Positions 1 to 9,301 of a stretch of 64,000 bases of DNA are shown here, piece by piece. The notes beneath the pieces are model-generated. The model made no database searches. It saw only the letters and a list, made by a program, of their open reading frames with translations, and was not told the DNA's origin. The DNA is from Gemmatimonadota bacterium (GTDB lineage Bacteria; JAAXHH01). The stretch spans positions 1-64,000 of the forward strand of contig JAPOZT010000031.1 of the NCBI GenBank assembly GCA_026705925.1, given 5' to 3'. Position 1 is the stretch's first letter, and each line of letters opens with the position of its first letter. Made by a program: the position numbers and the translations under genes.

Positions 1-515
1 TCCAGGACGTCCCGGGGCGGACTGATGTTGCTGATTTCGTACCGCAGGACCTTGACGCCCCAGGGATCGGACGCCTTGTCCAGTTCGCTGACGACGGCAA
101 AGTTGATGGCGCCCCGCTCTTCGAAGGTCTTGTCCAGATCGATCTTGCCGACCTCGCTTCTCAGGGTCGTCTGGGCGAGTTGCGTGATGGCCAGGTCGTA
201 ATCGGCGATACCGTAGGAAGCCCGCTCCGCGTCCAGTACCTGCATGTAGAGCACCCCGTCCACGCCGACCTGGACGTTGTCCCGCGTGATGCAGAGCTGT
301 TCCGGGATATCGATGGACTGTTCTTTCAGCGTGTGCCGGTAGGCCACCCGGTCCACGAAGGGCAGCAGGATGTAGAACCCGGCATTCAGCGTCTTGCTGT
401 ACTTCCCCAGCCTTTCGATGACGCGGGCTTCCTGCTGCGGCACGACGATGATCAGGTTTCTCAGGAATATAATCGCGGCGATCGCGACGACGATAGTTAC
501 GATCAAGGTTTCCAT
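1..515 (-). CDS. SPFH/band 7 (stomatin-like) membrane protein, C-terminus cut by window edge
   Basis: The translated part starts with METLIVTIVV, a single N-terminal membrane segment (about residues 3-22), followed by VVPQQEARVIERLGKY, the typical entry into the SPFH/band 7 domain. Later segments such as AITQLAQTTLRSEVGKIDLD and KVLRYEISNISPP match the core of stomatin/prohibitin-like proteins, which form oligomeric membrane-associated scaffolds. The ATG at 513-515 is the first start after the spacer to the NfeD gene. The C-terminal part lies beyond position 1. The NfeD-family gene lies immediately upstream on the same strand; stomatin-like proteins and NfeD are a classic conserved pair, which supports the call. 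The exact role in this organism cannot be told from sequence. Confidence 0.9.
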   Translation of the reverse strand, partial: METLIVTIVVAIAAIIFLRNLIIVVPQQEARVIERLGKYSKTLNAGFYILLPFVDRVAYRHTLKEQSIDIPEQLCITRDNVQVGVDGVLYMQVLDAERASYGIADYDLAITQLAQTTLRSEVGKIDLDKTFEERGAINFAVVSELDKASDPWGVKVLRYEISNISPPRDVL

Positions 516-587
516 TACAGGTTCCTTCCAGCGTAATTAGTGACGGACGAGGCCTTTACGAATCTTTCGCCGCCATCCGGGTTGAGT

Positions 588-1022
588 TTACGCGCTCCTT
601 ACCCAGAGCGAGACGCCTTCAACACGTTCGACCAGGCAGGCCTGTCCCTTTTCAATAAGCGAATCTCCCATGTTCACGGCGTTCCAGCTCGATCCCCGCA
701 CTTCCACCTTGCCAGTGCCACTGGAAGGGATATCCTCAAGGGCCGTTCCTGACTCGCCCTCCAGGGTGTTGATCTTCGTGGCGGGTTCATCGGGATTCAG
801 TCTTTCGGTCAACATCCTGCGGAACAGGACGAGCGAGGCAATGGAGACGATCGAAAACAGGAGAAACTGAACCCAGGTCGTTTCCACCAGGCCCACCCAG
901 GCCAGCACGCCGACCACGAGCGCGGCGACGCCGAAGAAAAGCAGGTAGAAGGCGCCGGGTGTGGCCATCTCGGCCAGGCAGAGCAACACGCCGCAAACAA
1001 TCCAGACCCACCAGGCCATCAT
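588..1022 (-). CDS. NfeD-family membrane protein
   Basis: This 144-residue protein has three to four hydrophobic segments in its first 75 residues (beginning MMAWWVWIVCGVLLCLAEM) and a C-terminal soluble part of about 70 residues. That tail contains GESGTALEDIPSSGTGKVEV, the start of the OB-fold typical of short NfeD proteins. NfeD proteins partner with stomatin-like SPFH proteins, and the SPFH gene follows 72 nt downstream on the same strand, so the two are probably one operon. The length fits the short NfeD class that lacks the ClpP-like protease domain. The function is generally described as membrane quality control or microdomain organisation; nothing here narrows it. Confidence 0.88.
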   Translation of the reverse strand: MMAWWVWIVCGVLLCLAEMATPGAFYLLFFGVAALVVGVLAWVGLVETTWVQFLLFSIVSIASLVLFRRMLTERLNPDEPATKINTLEGESGTALEDIPSSGTGKVEVRGSSWNAVNMGDSLIEKGQACLVERVEGVSLWVRSA

Positions 1023-1069
1023 TTCCTCCCGGAATCAGGTAAATCGCCGACAGAACGTCAAACCGTACG

Positions 1070-2404
1070 TCACACTTCGAGCAGCAAAGCCGCAGGCACC
1101 TCGATCAGGGACTTGACCCTGGCCAGGAACTGCACGGCTTCCCGGCCGTCGATGATCCGGTGGTCGTAGCTGAGCGCCACGTACATTATGGGACGGATCA
1201 CGACCTCTCCGTCTACGGCCACGGGACGGTCGTCGATTCGGTGCAGCCCCAGTATGCCGACCTGCGGCGGGTTCAGGATGGGCGTGCTCAGCATCGATCC
1301 GAATACCCCGCCGTTCGTGATCGTGAAGGTGCCGCCGCGCAGGTCCTCCAGCGACAGTTTGCCCTCGCCCGCCTTTGCCGCGTACTGTCTGATGTTGCTT
1401 TCGATCTCGGCGAATGACATGCGGTCCGCGTCCCGCAGGACCGGCACCACGAGTCCGTCCTCGGCGCCCACCGCGATCCCGATGTCGTAGTAGTGCTTCC
1501 TGACGATCGCGTCCCCGCGGATCTCGCCATTGAGTTCGGGGAAATCCCTGAGCGCCCCGATCACGGCCTTGACGAAGAAGGACATGAATCCCAGCCGCAC
1601 GCCGTGCCGTTCCTCGAAGGCCTCCCGGTTCCTGCGGCGTATCGTCATCACCGTGCTCATGTCGATCTCGTTGAAGGTCGTCAGCATCGCCGCGGTCTGC
1701 TGCGCCTCCACGAGCCGGCTGGCGATGGTGCGCCGGCGCCGGGACATGGGCACGATTTCTTCCCGGTCGTCACCGGCCGGATCGGCCTCGGGCGCCGTGG
1801 GTTCGGCATCGGGCGCTGTGAGTTCGGCCGCACGCGCTGCTGGTTCGGCGTCGGGCGCTGTGGGTTCGGCCGCACGCGCCGCCACCGCCCGTTCCACGTC
1901 CTCCCTACGGATCCGGCCGCCCATCCCGGTCCCTTCCACCTCCGACAGGGAAATCCCCGCTTCATCCGCCATGCGCCGCGCCACGGGCGTTACCCGGTCG
2001 TCGGAAACCGCGTCGGATCGTCCTGACGCTTCCTCGGCGGGATCGGGGGGTTCATCGGCGGAACCGGATTCATCGGCGGAACCAGATTCATCCTCTGGCG
2101 CGGCCTTGCTGTCCGTACTTCCCGCGCTGTCCGCGCCTGCCGCGCCTGCCGCGCCTGCCGCTTCGCCGCTCTCGTCCAGAACACCGAGGAGGTCGCCGAT
2201 GCGGACGTCCTCGCCCGCGGCGCGTTCGATGCGGGAAAGCACGCCGCTGTCGTTGGCGTTCACCTCGAGGGTGACTTTCTCCGTCTCGAGCTCCAGGAGG
2301 GCTTCGCCGGTCGTGACCTGGTCGCCTTCCTGCTTGAACCACTGGACGACGGTTGCCTCTACGATGGATTCACCCAGTTGCGGAACGGTGATATCGATGG
2401 CCAT
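1070..2404 (-). CDS. sucB: Dihydrolipoyllysine succinyltransferase, E2 of 2-oxoglutarate dehydrogenase
   Basis: This 444-residue E2 transfers the succinyl group from lipoyl-lysine to CoA in the TCA cycle. Visible domains in order: an N-terminal lipoyl domain (residues 1-75) with the lipoylated lysine in ETEKVTLEV; a long Ala/Pro/Glu/Ser-rich linker; an E3/E1-binding domain around [20 protein letters not shown]; a second repetitive linker; and the acyltransferase core ending in [13 protein letters not shown], with the catalytic HxxxDG motif. It lies 172 nt downstream of the E1 gene on the same strand, the usual sucA-sucB order. No E3 (lipoamide dehydrogenase) gene is in the window. The linkers contain exact DNA repeats, described separately. 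Confidence 0.95.
   Translation of the reverse strand: MAIDITVPQLGESIVEATVVQWFKQEGDQVTTGEALLELETEKVTLEVNANDSGVLSRIERAAGEDVRIGDLLGVLDESGEAAGAAGAAGADSAGSTDSKAAPEDESGSADESGSADEPPDPAEEASGRSDAVSDDRVTPVARRMADEAGISLSEVEGTGMGGRIRREDVERAVAARAAEPTAPDAEPAARAAELTAPDAEPTAPEADPAGDDREEIVPMSRRRRTIASRLVEAQQTAAMLTTFNEIDMSTVMTIRRRNREAFEERHGVRLGFMSFFVKAVIGALRDFPELNGEIRGDAIVRKHYYDIGIAVGAEDGLVVPVLRDADRMSFAEIESNIRQYAAKAGEGKLSLEDLRGGTFTITNGGVFGSMLSTPILNPPQVGILGLHRIDDRPVAVDGEVVIRPIMYVALSYDHRIIDGREAVQFLARVKSLIEVPAALLLEV
1781..1883. repeat. 21-nt in-frame repeats in the sucB linker
   Basis: Five adjacent 21-nt units start at 1781, 1802, 1823, 1844 and 1865 and alternate between two variants, giving a 42-nt higher-order period. 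They encode an Ala/Pro/Asp/Glu linker between the E3-binding domain and the catalytic core. In the linker on the other side of the E3-binding domain there are two 18-nt copies (2051-2086) and a run of 9-nt Ala/Gly repeats (about 2131-2162). Flexible Ala/Pro linkers are normal in E2 proteins. The near-identity at DNA level, third positions included, points to recent tandem duplication. Confidence 0.85.
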
Positions 2405-2576
2405 TCAAACTCCCGGAGTTTTCACTTTGTCTTCGGCATTTCAATTCAAACGAGGTTCAGGACAACCGTGATTCAGCCTCACTTCGACCTGACTGAGGAG
2501 GCTGTCTCGAGCCAGCAAGTTCCGGTTTCCGGACGCAGGCCCGAATCGTACAAAATGCGCCGGGCGCAGCGATCTG

Positions 2577-5570
2577 TCAATGCATCTCGATGTTTCCCGA
2601 AGCGCCCATGGCATAGGCCATTTCAACGAGGTTTTTCTGGTTGTGGTTGTGAATAGCCGTCGAACCTTCCGAGGGCACCGCACTCGGCGGGCGGGATACG
2701 CGGTAAATCGGGCACCGTCCATCCAGGACCGTCTCCAGGACCTTGCGGATGTAGTCCCAGGCGCCCATGTTCTCCGGTTCTTCCTGGAGCCAGACGACTT
2801 CCTCCAGCCCGGGGAACTGCCCGATGATCCTGGCCACCTGGTCCTCTGCCACCGGGTAGAGTTGTTCAATGCGAACGACCGCGGCATGGGTTGCGCTTTC
2901 CCACAGTTCGTCGTTCATCAGGTCGACGTACACCTTGCCGCTGCAGAACACCAGTCTCCGGATCTTCTCCGGATGTTCCTCCGCACGCTCGTCTTCGATA
3001 ATCGGCATCCATTTCCCTTCGGCCAGCTCGCGGGCGGAAGAAGCCACGTCGGGATGACGCAACAGGCTCTTGGGCGTCATGATGATGAGGGGCAGCGGAT
3101 CGGATTCGAGGAGCCTCGACTGTCGCCTCAGCAGATGGAAGTACTGGGCTGCCGTGGTGCAGTTGGCGATGCGGATGTTGAAATCGGCGCCGAAGGACAG
3201 GAATCGCTCCATCAGCCCGCTGGAGTGATCCGGCCCCTGCCCTTCAAATCCGTGCGGAAGCAGGATGGTCAGGGACGAGGTCTGCCCCCACTTGGCGCGG
3301 CCGGAAACGAGGAATTCGTCGATGATGATCTGGGCGCCGTCCACAAAGTCGCCGTACTGGGCCTCCCAGAGTACGAATCGCTCCGGCGCCTGGATGCTGT
3401 ACCCGTATTCGAACCCCAGCGCGGCGTATTCGGTCAACGGCGTGTTCCGCGTCTCGAAGGAGGCATTCGCCTGGGGCAGCCGTCGCAACGGCGTCCAGGC
3501 CCGGTCGGTCTCGTAGTCGTGCAGCACGTTGTGCCGCTGGCTGAAGGTACCCCGCTCCACGTCCTGGCCCGTAAGGCGGACCGGCACGCCGTCCTCGATG
3601 ATGGTGGCGAAGGCCAGGGTCTCGGCATGGGCCCAGTCGATTTTCCGGGCGTCCACGTCGTACAGTGCCCGCCGTCGGCGTTCGATCACCCGCTTGAGCC
3701 TGGGATGCAGGTTGAAACCATCCGGGAACGTCCACAGCGCCTTGTTCAGGTTCTTCAGACGCCGCATGGAGACGGAAGAGCGCGTGCGCTTCGCGGTGCC
3801 GGATCTGGGCGGTTTGTAATAGGGCTCCTCGAGCACTTCTTCCGGTTTCAATTCATCCAGCATCGTCTGCATGGCCCCCATGCGGCCGGCGACCCATTCC
3901 TCCGGCTTCCCCGCTTCGAGCCGGCCCTCCGCCACGAGCCGATCGGCCCAAAGCTTCCTTACCGTCGGATGGGCGTCGATCCGCCGGTAGAGACTGGGAT
4001 GGGTGAGCGAAGGGTCGTCTCCCTCGTTGTGGCCGTGCCGGCGATACCCGATCAGGTCGATCAGGAAGTCCTTGCGGAACTTGACGCGGTAGGCGTAGGC
4101 GATGCGGGCGGCCTCCAGACAGGCTGCCGGGTCGTCGGCGTTCACATGGATGATAGGGATTTCGAATCCCCGCGCAATGTCGCTGGCGTACAGCGTGCTG
4201 CGGGACTGTTCCGACGGCGTGGTGTATCCGAGCTGGTTGTTGGTGATGAGGTGGATCGTGCCGCCCGTCCTGAAACCCGGGACGCGGTAGAGCGTGAAGG
4301 TCTCCGCGACGACCCCCTGTCCTGAAAAGGCCGCGTCGCCATGGATCAGGATAGGCAGGTTTCGCTCGGGCAGGGGCCGGACGTCCCCGGGCAGGTTGAC
4401 GATCGTCCCCGCGGCGCGGGCCATGCCCTCGAGCACCGGATTGACCGCTTCCAGGTGGCTGGGATTCGGCGCGAGGTGGATATGCAGGTCCACTTCCGTG
4501 CCCTGCTGGTCCTGGTATCTGCGCTGGGCGCCGCTGTGGTACTTCACGTCGCCGGTCCAGCCCGTGTCGTTGCCGGTCTTGTTGACCCGCTGCACCGGGT
4601 CCCGGAATTCGGCCAGAATGTGTTCGTAGGATTTGTGAAGGATGTGGGCCAGCACGTTGAGCCGGCCCCGGTGGGCCATGCCGATGAGGATGTTGCAGGT
4701 GTTGTTCTCCGCGGCCTCGCCGATCACCCCGTCCAGGACGAGGATCATGGTGTCCAGGCCTTCGATGGAGAACCGGGTCTTGCCGGGGAAAGTCCGGTGC
4801 AGGAACTGCTCGAAAACCTCCACCTCGGTGAGACGGTCGAGGATGGCCAGTGCGCTCTCGTCATCTTCCGAGGGTCTGAACCGCCCCGTTTCCGCGGCCT
4901 CCTGCAGCCATTCCCGCTCTCCGGGCACCTCGATGTGCATGTAGTCGTAACCGGTGGTGGAGGAATAGACGCGCTTGAGTTTCTTGAGGGCCTCGGACGC
5001 GTTGCCGCACTGCTGGCCCACCGGACCGCCAATCAGGGAGGAGGGCAGCCTGCGCATGGTCTCTTCCGTCACGCCCTGCGCCTCCAGTTCCAGTTCGGTC
5101 AGGGGGTCGCCCAGTGCGGCGTCGTCCTCGGTCGCGAAAACGGAATAGGGGAAGTACCTGGGATCGGCCAGGGGGTCCAGATGGGCGCCGAGATGTCCAT
5201 ACTCGCGGACGTTCTGGGCGAGATTGGCGATGAAAACGATCTGATCGATGTTGGCCGGGCTGGCGGTTCCGTCGGTGCTGGCGGTGCTGGCAGTGCTGGC
5301 GGTGCTGGCAGTGCTGGCGGTGCTGGCGCTACCGTCGGCGCCGGCGGTGCCGGCGGCGCCAGACGGGCCGGGTGCGGAACCGTCGGCCGCCCTGGTCGGG
5401 CCGGGCGGGCTGGCGATGCTGGCCGTGGGATCTCCGTCGAGGTCCGCGGCATGGCGGGAGAACAGCGCACGGGTTTCCTCGTCGACAGAGTCGGGATCTT
5501 CGAGGTATTGCTCGTACAACGCGATCACGTAACCGGCGTTTGGGCCATGGAACTCGCGCAATAGATCCAA
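2577..5570 (-). CDS. sucA: 2-oxoglutarate dehydrogenase E1 component
   Basis: This 997-residue ThDP-dependent E1 decarboxylates 2-oxoglutarate and succinylates the lipoyl domain of E2. Diagnostic segments are the N-terminal FHGPNAGYVIALYEQYLEDP, then GMAHRGRLNVLAHIL, HGDAAFSGQGVVAETF and GYRRHGHNEGDDPSLTHP, with a C-terminal transketolase-like half. The start is TTG at 5570, with GGGAGG about 8 nt upstream and a family-typical N-terminus directly after it. The protein is longer than typical E1 (about 930 residues), partly because residues of about 50-110 form a Gly/Ala/Ser/Thr-rich insert including AST repeats. The E2 gene follows downstream on the same strand. I see no strong promoter in front, only a possible TACAAT at 5734-5739. 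Confidence 0.96.
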   Translation of the reverse strand: MDLLREFHGPNAGYVIALYEQYLEDPDSVDEETRALFSRHAADLDGDPTASIASPPGPTRAADGSAPGPSGAAGTAGADGSASTASTASTASTASTASTDGTASPANIDQIVFIANLAQNVREYGHLGAHLDPLADPRYFPYSVFATEDDAALGDPLTELELEAQGVTEETMRRLPSSLIGGPVGQQCGNASEALKKLKRVYSSTTGYDYMHIEVPGEREWLQEAAETGRFRPSEDDESALAILDRLTEVEVFEQFLHRTFPGKTRFSIEGLDTMILVLDGVIGEAAENNTCNILIGMAHRGRLNVLAHILHKSYEHILAEFRDPVQRVNKTGNDTGWTGDVKYHSGAQRRYQDQQGTEVDLHIHLAPNPSHLEAVNPVLEGMARAAGTIVNLPGDVRPLPERNLPILIHGDAAFSGQGVVAETFTLYRVPGFRTGGTIHLITNNQLGYTTPSEQSRSTLYASDIARGFEIPIIHVNADDPAACLEAARIAYAYRVKFRKDFLIDLIGYRRHGHNEGDDPSLTHPSLYRRIDAHPTVRKLWADRLVAEGRLEAGKPEEWVAGRMGAMQTMLDELKPEEVLEEPYYKPPRSGTAKRTRSSVSMRRLKNLNKALWTFPDGFNLHPRLKRVIERRRRALYDVDARKIDWAHAETLAFATIIEDGVPVRLTGQDVERGTFSQRHNVLHDYETDRAWTPLRRLPQANASFETRNTPLTEYAALGFEYGYSIQAPERFVLWEAQYGDFVDGAQIIIDEFLVSGRAKWGQTSSLTILLPHGFEGQGPDHSSGLMERFLSFGADFNIRIANCTTAAQYFHLLRRQSRLLESDPLPLIIMTPKSLLRHPDVASSARELAEGKWMPIIEDERAEEHPEKIRRLVFCSGKVYVDLMNDELWESATHAAVVRIEQLYPVAEDQVARIIGQFPGLEEVVWLQEEPENMGAWDYIRKVLETVLDGRCPIYRVSRPPSAVPSEGSTAIHNHNQKNLVEMAYAMGASGNIEMH
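5275..5328. repeat. 9-nt in-frame tandem repeat in sucA
   Basis: Six consecutive 9-nt units of the form gtgctggcg or gtgctggca run from 5275 to 5328. They encode an Ala-Ser-Thr repeat in the flexible region after the N-terminal helix of the E1 protein. The third and sixth bases of the units hardly vary, so the array looks recently expanded. Related but degenerate Gly/Ala codons flank it on both sides (about 5254-5410). Confidence 0.9.
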
Positions 5571-5879
5571 CTCGAATCCTCCCGCGGACGACTGAATTCG
5601 ATGTGGCTGGCAGGCGGGAAACCGACGCCGGGTGGCTCATCCATAACGCCGGGTGGCGGCATCTGCGACTCCGGTTCATCGCCGTTACAGCCCGCATATG
5701 AAGATAGAGATGCCACCGGGGAAAGGCAAATGAATTGTAGGGGTTCCGGGTGGCCGCTGAAGCGCTTAATCAAGGTCCATTTCCCCGATTACTGCCTTGA
5801 CTTTTGACTTGCCTATGCATTTCTTCCAGATTTCGTTCTTTTTCCGTGTCAACCGGTTGTTTCGGGGAGTTTCGACTTC
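5571..5879. other. Divergent spacer between sucA and argG
   Basis: This 309-nt region must carry the start signals of sucA (minus) and argG (plus). A 12-nt direct repeat, acgccgggtggc, occurs at 5625-5636 and 5646-5657. For argG, two overlapping TTGACT hexamers lie at 5797-5802 and 5804-5809, but no good -10 follows at 17 nt; GGGGAG lies about 10 nt before the ATG at 5880. For sucA a TACAAT (minus strand) lies at 5734-5739 without a clear -35. No arginine-repressor box or riboswitch fold could be recognised by eye. Confidence 0.4.
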
Positions 5880-7115
5880 ATGGACCTGAATGGTTTGAAG
5901 GGCAGGACCGTCGGCGCCGCGGTATCGGGCGGCCTTGACAGTTGTACCGTCACCCGGTGGCTGGCGGATCACGACGTGGACGTGGTCTGCGTGACCGCCG
6001 ACCTGGGCCAGCCGGATGAAGAACGCATCGACTATGTGGCCGAACGCATGATGCGTTGCGGCGCGAAGGAAGCCGTAATCGTGGATGCGAGGGATGAACT
6101 GGCGCAGGCCGGCATCGAGGTCATCCAGTGTCAGGCTGCCTACGAGGGGAGCTACTGGAACACGACCGGCATCGCCCGTCACATCACCGTGCGGTCCCTG
6201 CTGCCCGAGCTCAAGAAGCGCGGCATCGATATCCTCTCCCACGGCGCGACCGGCCGCGGGAACGATCAGGTCAGATTCCAGCTCGTGGCCAACATGATCG
6301 ACCCTTCGGTCGAGGTCTACGCCCCCTGGAGGGACCAGGCTTTTCTGGACGATTTTCCCGGACGAAAAGAAATGATCGACTTCTGTGAAGACCGGGCGTT
6401 GCCGATACAGGCTTCCCACGAGAAACCCTATTCCACGGACGCGAACATCCTCGGGCTGACCCACGAGGCCGGCCGCCTCGAGTCGCTCGAAACCCCGGCT
6501 GGATTCATCACGCCCGGCATGGGCGTCCATCCCCGGGAAGCGCCCGATGCGCCCGAACGGTTTGTCGTCCGCTTCGAACAGGGCGTACCGGTCCGGATAA
6601 ACGGAGATCCGGTGACACCGCTTTCGGCCATCGAGACGGCCAACCGGATCGGCGGCAGAAACGGCGTCGGGGTCGGGATCCACACGGTGGAAAACCGCTT
6701 CGTGGGCATCAAGAGCCGAGGCGTGTACGAGTCGCCGGCCATGACGCTCTTCGGTCAGTGCTACGAGTTCCTGCTGCAGCTCATTCTGGACCGCCGCGCC
6801 CGGCGTTCCTTCGACCAGGCCTCGGTCGTGATCGCGGAGCAGATCTACCAGGGCTACTGGTACGATCCCGCCACCCAGGCGCTGCGGGCATCGGTCGACG
6901 TGTTCAACCGGCTCGCGACGGGGACCATCCAGGTCGATTTATACAAGGGCGGCGTGTCCTTCGTGTCGGCCGAGGACGTCCCCAACTCACTCTATTCCGA
7001 GACGACGGCGTCCATGGAGGGCGTGGGCGACTTCGATCACAAGGATTCCGAGGGATTCCTGGGCGTGCTGGGCGTCAGCGCACGGGCGCTCAAATCAAGC
7101 CGCCAGACGCGGTAG
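5880..7115 (+). CDS. argG: Argininosuccinate synthase
   Basis: This 411-residue enzyme condenses citrulline and aspartate with ATP in arginine biosynthesis. The N-terminal AVSGGLDSCTVTRWL is the PP-loop (SGGxDS) of the ATP-pyrophosphatase fold. Further family signatures are GATGRGNDQVRFQL and EKPYSTDANILGLTHEAGRL, and the C-terminal half is of normal size. The ATG at 5880 follows GGGGAG at a 10-nt distance. The gene stands alone: no argH, argF or other arginine genes are nearby. A long tandem repeat array begins 11 nt after its stop codon. Confidence 0.96.
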   Translation: MDLNGLKGRTVGAAVSGGLDSCTVTRWLADHDVDVVCVTADLGQPDEERIDYVAERMMRCGAKEAVIVDARDELAQAGIEVIQCQAAYEGSYWNTTGIARHITVRSLLPELKKRGIDILSHGATGRGNDQVRFQLVANMIDPSVEVYAPWRDQAFLDDFPGRKEMIDFCEDRALPIQASHEKPYSTDANILGLTHEAGRLESLETPAGFITPGMGVHPREAPDAPERFVVRFEQGVPVRINGDPVTPLSAIETANRIGGRNGVGVGIHTVENRFVGIKSRGVYESPAMTLFGQCYEFLLQLILDRRARRSFDQASVVIAEQIYQGYWYDPATQALRASVDVFNRLATGTIQVDLYKGGVSFVSAEDVPNSLYSETTASMEGVGDFDHKDSEGFLGVLGVSARALKSSRQTR

Positions 7116-7126
7116 ACTCATGCCAC

Positions 7127-7259
7127 GCGACAGGCGAAACCGCGCGACAGGCGGAACCGAACAGCAGGCGGAACCGCACGGCAGGCGGAACCACACGGCA
7201 GGACGAACTGCGCACGTTGAAAACCGCGCACCTTGAAGACCGCGCACGTTGAAAACCTG
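7127..7259. repeat. Compound tandem repeat: five 17-nt units then three 16-nt units
   Basis: The spacer between argG and the VOC gene is almost entirely repeat. Units of 17 nt (type gcgacaggcggaaccga) start at 7127, 7144, 7161, 7178 and 7195. Units of 16 nt (type gcacgttgaaaaccgc) start at 7212, 7228 and 7244. The first type changes gradually from unit to unit. The array reaches to within 12 nt of the ATG at 7272, and its last unit overlaps the probable ribosome binding site GGAG. There are no unique spacers between units, so it is not a CRISPR array. Confidence 0.9.
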
Positions 7260-7271
7260 GAGACTACATTT

Positions 7272-7694
7272 ATGCCGGTAGGCAACAAAAACCCGTTGGT
7301 CCCTGGATGCGGCACCCATCACGTGGCCGTCCAGACGCGGGACTGGAACGCATCGCTGCGGCTGTACCAGGAGGTCCTGGGCATGCAGCCCGTGGCGGAG
7401 TTCGGCCCCGCCGAGCGGAGGATCATGCTCCTGGACGCCGGGGACGGCAGTCACATCGAACTGTTCCAGCCCACGAAGGATACCCCGTCGCCGGGCGGCC
7501 CCTCGCTCAATGACCCGGTCACCCATATCGCGCTGGCTACGACGGATGCGCGGACCGCGATCGAACACGTCCGGTCCCATGGATACGAGGTGACCATCGA
7601 ACCGAAAGACGTCAATCTTGGGGGACTTGAAGTTACCGTCGCCTTCTTCAAAGGCCCTAGCGGCGAGGTGATCGAGTTCTTCCAGGAACATTGA
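7272..7694 (+). CDS. VOC (glyoxalase/bleomycin-resistance fold) family protein
   Basis: This protein of about 140 residues has the paired beta-alpha-beta-beta-beta pattern of the vicinal oxygen chelate family. It starts at HHVAVQTRDWNASLRLYQEV, has a metal-ligand glutamate in GSHIELFQ, a second module at VTHIALATTDARTAIEHVRS, and ends in GPSGEVIEFFQEH, with the usual C-terminal Glu ligand. Such proteins are metal-dependent lyases, isomerases or dioxygenases, and the substrate cannot be predicted. I chose the ATG at 7272 because GGAG lies 9 nt upstream; an in-frame TTG at 7233 lies inside the repeat array and is less likely. The M14 peptidase gene follows after 20 nt. Confidence 0.88.
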   Translation: MPVGNKNPLVPGCGTHHVAVQTRDWNASLRLYQEVLGMQPVAEFGPAERRIMLLDAGDGSHIELFQPTKDTPSPGGPSLNDPVTHIALATTDARTAIEHVRSHGYEVTIEPKDVNLGGLEVTVAFFKGPSGEVIEFFQEH

Positions 7695-7714
7695 TCGATT
7701 AACGTTGGGACGCG

Positions 7715-9301
7715 ATGTACCGAATCTTCGCCATCCTCGCCCTGGTCATGGCGGCTGCCTGCCCCGCCGCCGCCCAGGAATATGACGTATCCGAACTCCA
7801 GACGCGCGCCGAATACTCCAATTTCGACGAAACGACCCGGTACGCGGAGGTCATGTCCTATCTCCGGGCCGCCGTGCTCGCTTCCGACCGGCTCCACCTG
7901 ACCGAATTCGGTTACACAACTGAAGGGCGAGCCCTGCCCCTGCTCGTCTTCGGCGACGTCTGGGACGCATCCGCGGCGGAAATATCCCGGTCCGGGAAAA
8001 CGAGAGTGTTCGTCCAGGCGAACATCCACGCCGGGGAGGTGTGCGGCAAGGAAGCCCTGCTCATGCTGATCCGGGAGCTGGCCTCCGGGGCGTACGCGGA
8101 CTGGGCCGATTCCCTGGTGCTGATGATGGCGCCGATCTACAATGCCGACGGCAACGAGCGGATCAGCCTGTACAACCGTCCGCGCCAGCATGGACCCGTG
8201 GGGGGCATGGGGCAGCGGCCGAACGTCCAGGGTTTCGATCTGAACCGCGATCACATGAAGCTGGATTCCCCCGAGGCGCGGTCCCTGGTCTGGCTCATGA
8301 ACGAGTACGATCCCCACGTGCTGATCGATCTCCACACCACGAACGGCACCGTCCACGGCTACCACCTTACCTACTCGCCGCCGCTCAACCCCAATACCGA
8401 CCGCCGGATCATCGAACTGATGCGGGATCGGTGGCTGCCCGAAGTGCGAGCCACCGTCCGGGAGGCTTACGGGTGGGAGTTCTACTACTACGGCAACGTG
8501 CCCAGGGCCGGGTCGGCCCGTGAACCGGGGTGGTACACCTTCGATCACCGGCCCCGGTTCAACAACAACTACGTGGGACTCCGGAACCGTATCGCCATAC
8601 TGAGTGAAGCCTATGCCTACGCGTCCTTCGAAGACCGCATCATGGCCACCCTGGCCTTCGTGAAGGAAAACGCCCATTTCGCCCACCGGAACGCGTCTTC
8701 GATACGCGAGACCCTGGAGACCGTGGACCTGGAATCGGTCGTGGGGCGGGAACTGGCCGTCCGTTCCGCATTCGCCCGGTCCGGTGAACCGGTGGAAATC
8801 CTGCTGGGTGAAGTCGACGAGATGCGCAACCCCTACACGGGCGAGGTCATGTATCTCCGGAAAGAAGTCCTGAAGCCGACTTCGATGTACGAGTACGGGA
8901 CATTCTCCGCGATGGAGACGGAGCGTGCGCCTCGGACGTATTTCGTACCCCCTTCCCTGTCCACCGTGATCGAGCGGCTAGGCGCCCACGGCATCTGGTA
9001 CGAGGAACTCTCCGGTCCGCGCGAACTGGCGCTGGAGCGGTTCAGGATAGACGCGTCGCAGGCCGCCGAGCGGCCCTTCCAGGGTAGACACGAACGGACG
9101 CTGACGGGTGTCTACGAACCCGTAGTCCACACGCTGGAACCCGGTACGCTGGTCGTACCGGTGGATCAGAAACTGGGCAGGCTGGTATACTACCTGCTGG
9201 AACCCCGGTCCGACGACGGCCTGGTCGCGTGGGCGCTGATGGACGATGTGCTCGAAGGCGCGGAGCACTACCCCATACTGCGCGAACCGGCCGATCCGTA
9301 G
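7715..9301 (+). CDS. Secreted M14-family zinc carboxypeptidase
   Basis: This 528-residue protein starts with the signal peptide MYRIFAILALVMAAACPAAA, with cleavage expected after AAA-Q. The M14 zinc site is visible as NIHAGEVCGKEALL (HxxE) and a downstream His in LIDLHTTNG. Substrate-site segments are NADGNERIS and GFDLNRDHMK, and the catalytic Glu is probably in ILSEAYAY. The last 200 residues form an extra C-terminal domain not needed for catalysis. It probably acts in the periplasm or outside the cell on peptides or modified amino acids. It lies between the VOC gene and a nucleoside hydrolase in the same direction. The DNA of its 3' end is copied in the following spacer. Confidence 0.9.
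   Translation: MYRIFAILALVMAAACPAAAQEYDVSELQTRAEYSNFDETTRYAEVMSYLRAAVLASDRLHLTEFGYTTEGRALPLLVFGDVWDASAAEISRSGKTRVFVQANIHAGEVCGKEALLMLIRELASGAYADWADSLVLMMAPIYNADGNERISLYNRPRQHGPVGGMGQRPNVQGFDLNRDHMKLDSPEARSLVWLMNEYDPHVLIDLHTTNGTVHGYHLTYSPPLNPNTDRRIIELMRDRWLPEVRATVREAYGWEFYYYGNVPRAGSAREPGWYTFDHRPRFNNNYVGLRNRIAILSEAYAYASFEDRIMATLAFVKENAHFAHRNASSIRETLETVDLESVVGRELAVRSAFARSGEPVEILLGEVDEMRNPYTGEVMYLRKEVLKPTSMYEYGTFSAMETERAPRTYFVPPSLSTVIERLGAHGIWYEELSGPRELALERFRIDASQAAERPFQGRHERTLTGVYEPVVHTLEPGTLVVPVDQKLGRLVYYLLEPRSDDGLVAWALMDDVLEGAEHYPILREPADP

Noticed and set aside
2580-5564. Long open frames on the plus strand opposite sucA
   Set aside because: They are shadows of a high-GC gene. They have no family motif, and the minus-strand frame shows unmistakable E1 motifs throughout.
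7127-7259. CRISPR array
   Set aside because: The repeats are contiguous with no unique spacers, units are only 16-17 nt and drift, and no cas gene is present.
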